From: an uncultured Clostridia bacterium
GTDB lineage: Bacteria > Bacillota > Clostridia > UBA1381
Direction: 5' to 3'
Length of the DNA: 10,223 nt
NCBI GenBank assembly: GCA_944391635.1
Contig: CALXUL010000006.1
Span: 1 to 10,223, forward strand
The translations under genes were made by a program, and so were the position numbers. Position 1 is the stretch's first letter; each line of letters starts with the position of its first letter. Positions 6,823 through 10,223 of this stretch are shown here, in pieces. The notes beneath the pieces are model-generated. The model did not search any database, was not told where the DNA came from, and worked only from the letters and a program-made list of their open reading frames with translations.

Positions 6823-7977
6823 ATGAGTAGAAGACTATTTACATCAGAATCGGTGACAGAAGGTCATCCCGATAAGATTTGTGATATTATTTCAGATGCC
6901 GTTTTAGACGAGCTTTTGGCACAGGACCCTAATTCCAGGGTTGCGTGTGAAACTACCTGTACAACCGGAATAATTTCAATTATGGGCGAGATTACGACAA
7001 CAGGCTAGGCGGACACCCCTAAAATTGCGCGCAACGTTGTGCTTGATATTGGATATGGCCGCGCAAAATATGGCTTTGACGGCAACACCTGCGCGGTTGT
7101 GACATCAATAGATGAGCAGTCGCCGGATATAGCCCTGGGAGTTGACGCCGAGGGCGCAGGTGACCAGGGGATGATGTTCGGTTATGCATGCGATGAAACA
7201 CCGGAACTTATGCCGCTTCCTATTTCGCTTGCACATAAGCTGGCAAAAAGGCTTACCCAAGTGCGAAAAACCGGAGTGCTGCCGTATTTGCGTCCGGATG
7301 GCAAAACGCAGGTAACGGTAGCGTATGAAAATGATGTTCCGGTATCGGTGGATACGGTAGTTGTTTCAACTCAGCATGCGCCTGAAATCGAGCTGGCACA
7401 GATTGAAAAAGATATTATAGAAAATGTGATAAAACCTATTATTCCAGAGAAATTGCTCGGAGAACAGACAAAATATTATATTAACCCTACCGGACGTTTT
7501 GTAATAGGAGGTCCGCAAGGGGACAGCGGTCTTACCGGACGGAAAATAATAGTTGATACCTATGGCGGATATGCGCGTCACGGCGGCGGTGCATTTTCGG
7601 GTAAGGATCCGACAAAGGTTGACCGGTCTGCCACATATGCAGCACGGTGGGTGGCAAAGAACATAGTTGCAGCAGGACTTGCGAAAAGATGTGAAATTCA
7701 GATAGCATATGCTATCGGAGTGGCTGAGCCGGTTTCTGTTATGGTGGATACTTTCTCCACTTCCCAGGTTCCGGATGATGTAATTGCAGAAGCGGTAAGA
7801 AAGGTATTTGATTTAAGACCTTTGTCAATAATCAGTGCACTTGACCTAAGAAAGCCGATTTACCGGAATCTTGCGGCATACGGACATATCGGAAGAGAGG
7901 ATCTTGGCGTTTTGTGGGAGAAAACCAATAGAACCGAAGAACTTAAAAAGGCTGTATCTGAGCTTATGAGAAAATAG
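6823..7977 (+). pseudogene. metK: S-adenosylmethionine synthetase (metK) interrupted by one in-frame TAG
   Basis: Reading one frame from 6823 gives 384 codons of MetK, the usual length, with one TAG at 7006-7008 (codon 62). The enzyme makes S-adenosylmethionine from methionine and ATP. Signatures lie on both sides of the stop: TSESVTEGHPDKICD (7-21), GAGDQGMMFGYA (111-122), TGRFVIGGPQGD (223-234) and GGGAFSGKDPTKVDRS (254-269). The TAG follows GEITTTG, where relatives have an aromatic residue (GEITTSTYVD in Bacillus), so one base change from TAC/TAT explains it. The frame never shifts and no other damage is visible, unlike an old pseudogene. A GTG at 7039 could start the rest but has no ribosome site and would lack the N-terminal substrate-binding residues. 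The terminal stop is also TAG. The linker between GVD and GAGDQG is only two residues. Pseudogene is a formal label: sequencing error, fresh mutation or suppression are all open. Confidence 0.9.
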
Positions 7978-8056
7978 AATATCAGGAATTGGGCAAATGC
8001 GGACTTGTTGATGAATATTGTACGCAAGTACGAAAAGAAAGCATTTGTAAACTTAT

Positions 8057-8095
8057 AAAACCGGCGATTCAGATTTTTGGGATAGCCGGTTTTTT
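8057..8095 (+). terminator. Rho-independent terminator of the lexA-metK unit
   Basis: AAAACCGGC (8057-8065) pairs with GCCGGTTTT (8085-8093) across a 19-base loop, and the right arm runs into six consecutive T (8090-8095). It lies 80 bases after metK and upstream of the next promoter. Confidence 0.8.
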
Positions 8096-8153
8096 GCATG
8101 CTGGTATAATATTGAAAAAAATCAAAAAAAGTTTGTTAAAAATATAATTATTG

Positions 8154-8182
8154 TTGATTAAATGGAAAAAGTATGCTATAAT
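8154..8182 (+). promoter_or_regulatory. Extended -10 promoter for the VOC-dehydrogenase operon
   Basis: TTGATT (8154-8159), 17 bases, TATAAT (8177-8182), with TGC before the -10. The start should be near 8189. An ATG at 8162 lies inside the promoter, which rules it out as the start of the VOC gene. TGATTA (8155-8160) and TAATCA (8184-8189) form an inverted pair flanking the -10, a possible but unproven operator. Confidence 0.72.
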
Positions 8183-8215
8183 GTAATCAGGAAACAGGAA
8201 AGAGGCGAATTGCCA

Positions 8216-8605
8216 ATGGTTTACGGTATAGAACATACTGCAATAGCTGCAAAAGATTCATATGAACTGGCACAGTGGTATGTAAAGACATTTGGTGCTA
8301 AAATCGTATATGACAATGGCAAAGGCACGTATTTTACAGCGTTTGAGAACGGCGATATGTTTGAAATTATCAGTGCGTCTGACCCAAAGCCTGAAGATGA
8401 AGAGAAAACAGCGGGTATAAGACATATAGCGCTGGCAGTCAGCTCGGAGGATTTTGACGAGCTTGTGGCTGTGCTAAAGGCAGATGAGAGGGTAGTAGAG
8501 GTGCATGATGTGTCGGAAAACGATAAGGGCTTAAAAACTTATTGGTTTCGTGATATAGAAGGTAATTTTATGCATTTGATATATCGCCCGACGCCGCTTG
8601 TATAA
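8216..8605 (+). CDS. VOC (glyoxalase/bleomycin-resistance fold) family protein
   Basis: A 129-residue single-chain VOC protein made of two beta-alpha-beta-beta-beta units. VOC enzymes bind a divalent metal through residues on paired strands and act on small carbonyl or sugar-type substrates. The pattern here is GIEHTAIAA with His7, GDMFEIIS with Glu50, IRHIALAV with His70, and GNFMHLIYRP with His120 where glyoxalase-type members usually have Glu. A metal site of the H/E/H/H type is therefore plausible. The start at 8216 is chosen because GAGG lies ten bases upstream and the longer reading from 8162 would begin inside the promoter. It is the first gene of a likely two-gene operon with a gluconate 5-dehydrogenase-type enzyme 29 bases downstream. 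That suggests isomerisation or epimerisation of a keto-sugar acid, which is inference. Lactoylglutathione-lyase or antibiotic-resistance function is not supported by the context. Confidence 0.88.
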   Translation: MVYGIEHTAIAAKDSYELAQWYVKTFGAKIVYDNGKGTYFTAFENGDMFEIISASDPKPEDEEKTAGIRHIALAVSSEDFDELVAVLKADERVVEVHDVSENDKGLKTYWFRDIEGNFMHLIYRPTPLV

Positions 8606-8613
8606 TAAATTCT

Positions 8614-8638
8614 AAACAGAAAGAGGCGAGTCCAATGG
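8614..8638 (+). promoter_or_regulatory. Translation start region duplicated between the VOC and dehydrogenase genes
   Basis: The segment AAACAGAAAGAGGCGA (8614-8629) before the dehydrogenase nearly repeats AAACAGGAAAGAGGCGA (8192-8208) before the VOC gene, and both continue to CCAATGG at the start codon. One base is gained or lost in the shared block and two in the spacer. It fixes both start codons and may tune the two genes to similar translation rates. Confidence 0.6.
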
Positions 8639-9435
8639 ACATTTTAAATAAATTCAGTCTGGAAGGAAAAACAGCACTGATAACAGGAGCATCATACGGC
8701 ATAGGCTATGCAATAGCAAGCGCATACGCTGCTGCCGGAGCAAAAATAGTTTTTTGCGATATAAAACAGGAATTTGTGGATAAAGGTCTTGCCTCGTATG
8801 AGAAAGACGGCATTGACGCAAAAGGTTATGTCTGCGACGTTACCAATGAGGCCATGGTAACCGAGATGGTCGCAAAAATAGAAAAGGAAGTAGGCGTTAT
8901 TGATATACTTGTAAATAACGCGGGTATTATAAAAAGGATTCCTATGTGCGATATGACAGCTGAGGAGTTCAGACAAGTAATAGATGTGGATTTGAACGCA
9001 CCGTTTATAGTATCAAAAGCCGTAATTCCGTCTATGATTAAAAAAGGTCATGGTAAGATTATAAATATTTGTTCTATGATGAGTGAACTTGGACGTGAAA
9101 CAGTATCGGCATATGCCGCTGCTAAAGGCGGACTTAAGATGCTTACAAGAAATATATGTTCAGAGTATGGTGAGCATAATATACAATGTAACGGAATTGG
9201 ACCGGGATATATTGCAACACCTCAGACCGCACCGCTGCGTGAACGTCAGGCAGATGGTTCGCGGCATCCCTTTGACCAGTTTATCGTGTCTAAGACGCCG
9301 GCTGCTCGTTGGGGTGAAACAAGCGACCTTATGGGTCCGGCAGTATTCCTTGCTTCAGATGCATCTGATTTCGTGAATGGTCATATCCTCTATGTTGACG
9401 GCGGAATTTTGGCTTATATTGGAAAACAGCCGTAA
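8635..9435 (+). CDS. idnO: Gluconate 5-dehydrogenase-type short-chain dehydrogenase
   Basis: A complete 266-residue classical SDR. It shows the Rossmann motif TGASYGIG (17-24), NNAG (94-97), Asn121, the catalytic Ser147 (NICSMMSELG), and Tyr160/Lys164 (SAYAAAKGG), and ends VDGGILAYIGKQP. From memory, long stretches match the gluconate 5-dehydrogenase of Streptococcus suis closely, including TPQTAPLRE and GSRHPFDQFI. That enzyme interconverts D-gluconate and 5-keto-D-gluconate with NAD(P)H. Close relatives in streptococcal glycosaminoglycan clusters (DhuD) instead reduce a keto-sugar acid derived from unsaturated glucuronate, so the physiological substrate could be either; the symbol follows the E. 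coli gluconate enzyme. The start has GAGG eight bases upstream. It lies 29 bases after the VOC gene and shares its promoter. No transporter or sugar kinase is visible nearby. Confidence 0.93.
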   Translation: MDILNKFSLEGKTALITGASYGIGYAIASAYAAAGAKIVFCDIKQEFVDKGLASYEKDGIDAKGYVCDVTNEAMVTEMVAKIEKEVGVIDILVNNAGIIKRIPMCDMTAEEFRQVIDVDLNAPFIVSKAVIPSMIKKGHGKIINICSMMSELGRETVSAYAAAKGGLKMLTRNICSEYGEHNIQCNGIGPGYIATPQTAPLRERQADGSRHPFDQFIVSKTPAARWGETSDLMGPAVFLASDASDFVNGHILYVDGGILAYIGKQP

Positions 9436-9536
9436 TCGCTCGGGAGTGTAGGAAACTTAATTTAATATTGTTGGCACGTGATTTACAGCGGACAATGCAC
9501 AAGTGTACGGTAGAGTTATTTTGGAGGTGCGCAAAA

Positions 9537-9713
9537 ATGCATAAAAATTGCGATTTCTGCGTGAACTATATTTATGACGATGACTATGAGTGCATGGTAT
9601 GCGCGGTGGACTTTGATGAAGATGAATACGCCGGGATTATTTCCGGACGGTTTAGAAGTTGTCCTTATTTTCGTGCCGGTGATGAGTATTCGATTGTGAA
9701 AAAACAAATTTGA
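9537..9713 (+). CDS. Small Cys-rich clostridial protein, DUF6472-like
   Basis: A 58-residue acidic protein starting MHKNCDFCVNYIYDDDYEC and ending DEYSIVKKQI. Four cysteines form two CxxC pairs (C5/C8 and C19/C22), and a fifth is at C42 (RSCPYF). The spacing suggests a small zinc- or iron-binding knuckle. The sequence resembles a family of small clostridial proteins that I recall as DUF6472, whose function is unknown; this name is from memory. The start at 9537 is preceded by GGAGG (9523-9527), and coding earlier than this has no support. No promoter could be identified in the 101 bases after the dehydrogenase and no terminator lies between, so read-through from the upstream operon is possible. 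A strong terminator follows at 9792. Confidence 0.8.
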   Translation: MHKNCDFCVNYIYDDDYECMVCAVDFDEDEYAGIISGRFRSCPYFRAGDEYSIVKKQI

Positions 9714-9791
9714 AGAAATTAGAGATTTTAATGCCCGCGTAATATGTTGGAAGCGTTAATGCTATGAGTTTACGAGGTGGGTATCTTATAA

Positions 9792-9831
9792 AAAAAAGAG
9801 CTCTGCAAAGAATTTTGCAGGGCTCTTTTTT
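9792..9831 (+). terminator. Strong rho-independent terminator, possibly bidirectional
   Basis: AAAAAAGAGCTCTGCAAA (9792-9809) pairs with 9814-9831 over 18 positions with a single G-T wobble and a four-base loop. T6 lies on the right and A-runs on the left, so it could also stop transcription coming from the right. It ends the unit containing the Cys-rich gene. Confidence 0.9.
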
Positions 9832-9876
9832 ATTATTAGTAGTTGGAAAACATAACCATAAGTTTATTGATATTAT

Positions 9877-9909
9877 GTCAGCATGCCGATAAGCTATCGA
9901 CACGCTGGC
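9877..9909. repeat. Imperfect 15-pair hairpin beside the left inverted repeat
   Basis: GTCAGCATGCCGATA (9877-9891) pairs with TATCGACACGCTGGC (9895-9909) around a three-base loop, with two mismatches and one wobble. It partly overlaps the left terminal repeat and has no T-run, so it is not a terminator. Confidence 0.6.
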
Positions 9910-9932
9910 AGACTCCAAAAAAGGAAGTTAGA

Positions 9933-9990
9933 TTTTTCGCATTTGGCTTTGTCGGCATTCGTGGGTACGTTAAAAGACAAATGTGAAAAA
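9933..9990. other. Long hairpin in the core of the inverted-repeat element
   Basis: TTTTTCGCATTTG (9933-9945) pairs with CAAATGTGAAAAA (9978-9990) over 13 positions with one wobble. After one mismatch, CTTT (9947-9950) pairs with AAAG (9973-9976). The loop is about 22 bases. It has no coding sense and is followed 10 bases later by another hairpin, so it may be part of a structured RNA, though no convincing promoter was found. Confidence 0.5.
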
Positions 9991-9999
9991 AGCAAGCAA

Positions 10000-10040
10000 T
10001 GGAGCCGATTTTGCCTGAAAATCAGCTCCAATTTTATTTT
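10000..10040 (+). terminator. Terminator-like hairpin inside the element
   Basis: TGGAGCCGATTTT (10000-10012) pairs with AAAATCAGCTCCA (10018-10030), with one C-A mismatch and a five-base loop, followed by ATTTTATTTT. The T-run is interrupted, so termination may be weak. No gene lies immediately upstream. Confidence 0.5.
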
Positions 10041-10113
10041 AATAAGTTATCAACAATGATTTTTCATTTTTCTCAATACTTGCTTGCGGTAAAACGACTT
10101 TTTCGACAGTCTG

Positions 10114-10149
10114 ACATAACCACCAGCTTATTGGTGGTTATGTTTTTTT
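10114..10149 (+). terminator. Perfect terminator hairpin forming the right end of the element
   Basis: ACATAACCACCA (10114-10125) pairs perfectly with TGGTGGTTATGT (10132-10143) across a six-base loop, followed directly by seven T (10143-10149). As a rho-independent terminator it is very strong, yet no plus-strand gene ends here. It is also the right terminal repeat. Confidence 0.85.
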
Positions 10150-10223
10150 AATTAGTAAATACATTCTTTGCATTAAAATCGTTATCCCCTAAATCTGCCT
10201 TATATAGTTAGTATAAAATCACG

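Larger units (their letters stand above)
9847..10146. repeat. About 300-bp non-coding element with imperfect terminal inverted repeats
   Basis: The left end reads AAAACATAACCA (9847-9858), then TATGTCAG (9874-9881). The right end, read on the minus strand, gives the same AAAACATAACCA (10146-10135) and TATGTCAG (10118-10111) with similar spacing. Similarity continues inward: CATGCCGATAAG on the left against ACTGTCGAAAAAG on the right. The repeats are therefore about 45 bases long. The heptamer ATTAGTA occurs outside both ends (9835-9841 and 10151-10157) and could be a target duplication, though it is AT-rich and five bases off the left repeat. There is no credible ORF inside. Candidate explanations are a MITE-like non-autonomous element, a palindromic intergenic repeat, or two diverged terminators. 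This 510-base stretch (9714-10223) otherwise holds only the terminators and hairpins listed. Confidence 0.5.

Noticed and set aside
7025..7034. TTGCGCGCAA palindrome just after the metK amber codon, as a possible read-through signal
   Set aside because: A self-complementary 10-mer with no loop, inside conserved coding sequence; it does not resemble a recoding stem-loop.
7039..7977. Treating the 3' part of metK as an independent gene from GTG at 7039
   Set aside because: No ribosome site upstream, and the product would lack the N-terminal ATP/methionine-binding part. It is the continuation of the interrupted frame.
7994..8047. CAAATGC/GCATTTG inverted match after metK
   Set aside because: Seven pairs over a 40-base loop; too weak beside the clear terminator at 8057.
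8162..8215. Longer N-terminus for the VOC protein starting at 8162
   Set aside because: The ATG lies inside the promoter, upstream of the predicted transcript start; 8216 has the ribosome site and begins with the usual VOC strand.
9471..9499. TTGGCA with 17 bases to AATGCA as a promoter for the Cys-rich gene
   Set aside because: The -10 matches consensus at only two of six positions.
9468..9536. Longer N-terminus for the Cys-rich small protein
   Set aside because: No ribosome site and no family-like sequence before MHKNCDFC at 9537, which has GGAGG upstream.
9764..9892. Plus-strand 42-codon frame starting at ATG 9764
   Set aside because: It is read straight through the terminator at 9792-9831 and ends inside the left inverted repeat; no family resemblance.
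9652..9918. Minus-strand 88-codon frame at the end of the gene block
   Set aside because: It runs backwards through the Cys-rich gene, a strong terminator and the left inverted repeat; no ribosome site or protein-like pattern.
10047..10055. TTATCAACA, one base from a DnaA box
   Set aside because: A single near-match in AT-rich sequence with no cluster of boxes; not evidence of an origin.

Overview
The window looks like chromosome from a Gram-positive Clostridia-type bacterium (Bacillota), probably an uncultured gut or anaerobic lineage. The signs are AGGAGG/GGAGG ribosome sites, sigma-A promoters of the TTGAYT-N17-TGnTATAAT type, a Firmicutes LexA, a DnaD/DnaB-type primosome protein, an RpoB ending in a long acidic tail, and a Cys-rich small protein typical of Clostridia. 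No tRNA, rRNA, CRISPR array or transposase gene was seen.

Layout. Minus strand, 1-4889: the 5' part of rpoC (running off the left edge) and complete rpoB, 15 bases apart. A 243-base divergent region (4890-5132) holds a consensus promoter for rpoB and another for the plus-strand genes. The two predicted start sites point past each other, so the 5' leaders would be complementary over about 48 nt. Plus strand, 5133-7977: a DnaD-domain protein, then lexA with its own strong promoter, then metK 22 bases behind lexA. The metK frame is complete except for one in-frame TAG at codon 62. A rho-independent terminator follows at 8057-8095.

Plus strand, 8154-9435: a promoter, a small VOC/glyoxalase-fold protein and a gluconate 5-dehydrogenase-type SDR, probably one sugar-acid operon. 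A 58-residue Cys-rich protein follows (9537-9713), then a strong terminator (9792-9831).

The last 390 bases carry no credible gene. They contain a roughly 300-bp segment (9847-10146) bounded by imperfect terminal inverted repeats. Its right repeat doubles as an outward-facing terminator and its core folds into several hairpins. It looks like a small non-autonomous mobile or palindromic intergenic element, or a structured RNA locus.

Most of the window is housekeeping (transcription, replication, DNA-damage control, SAM synthesis). The points that stand out are the amber codon in metK, the inverted-repeat element, the face-to-face rpoB/dnaD promoters with a foldable leader, and the lack of a recognisable SOS box at lexA.
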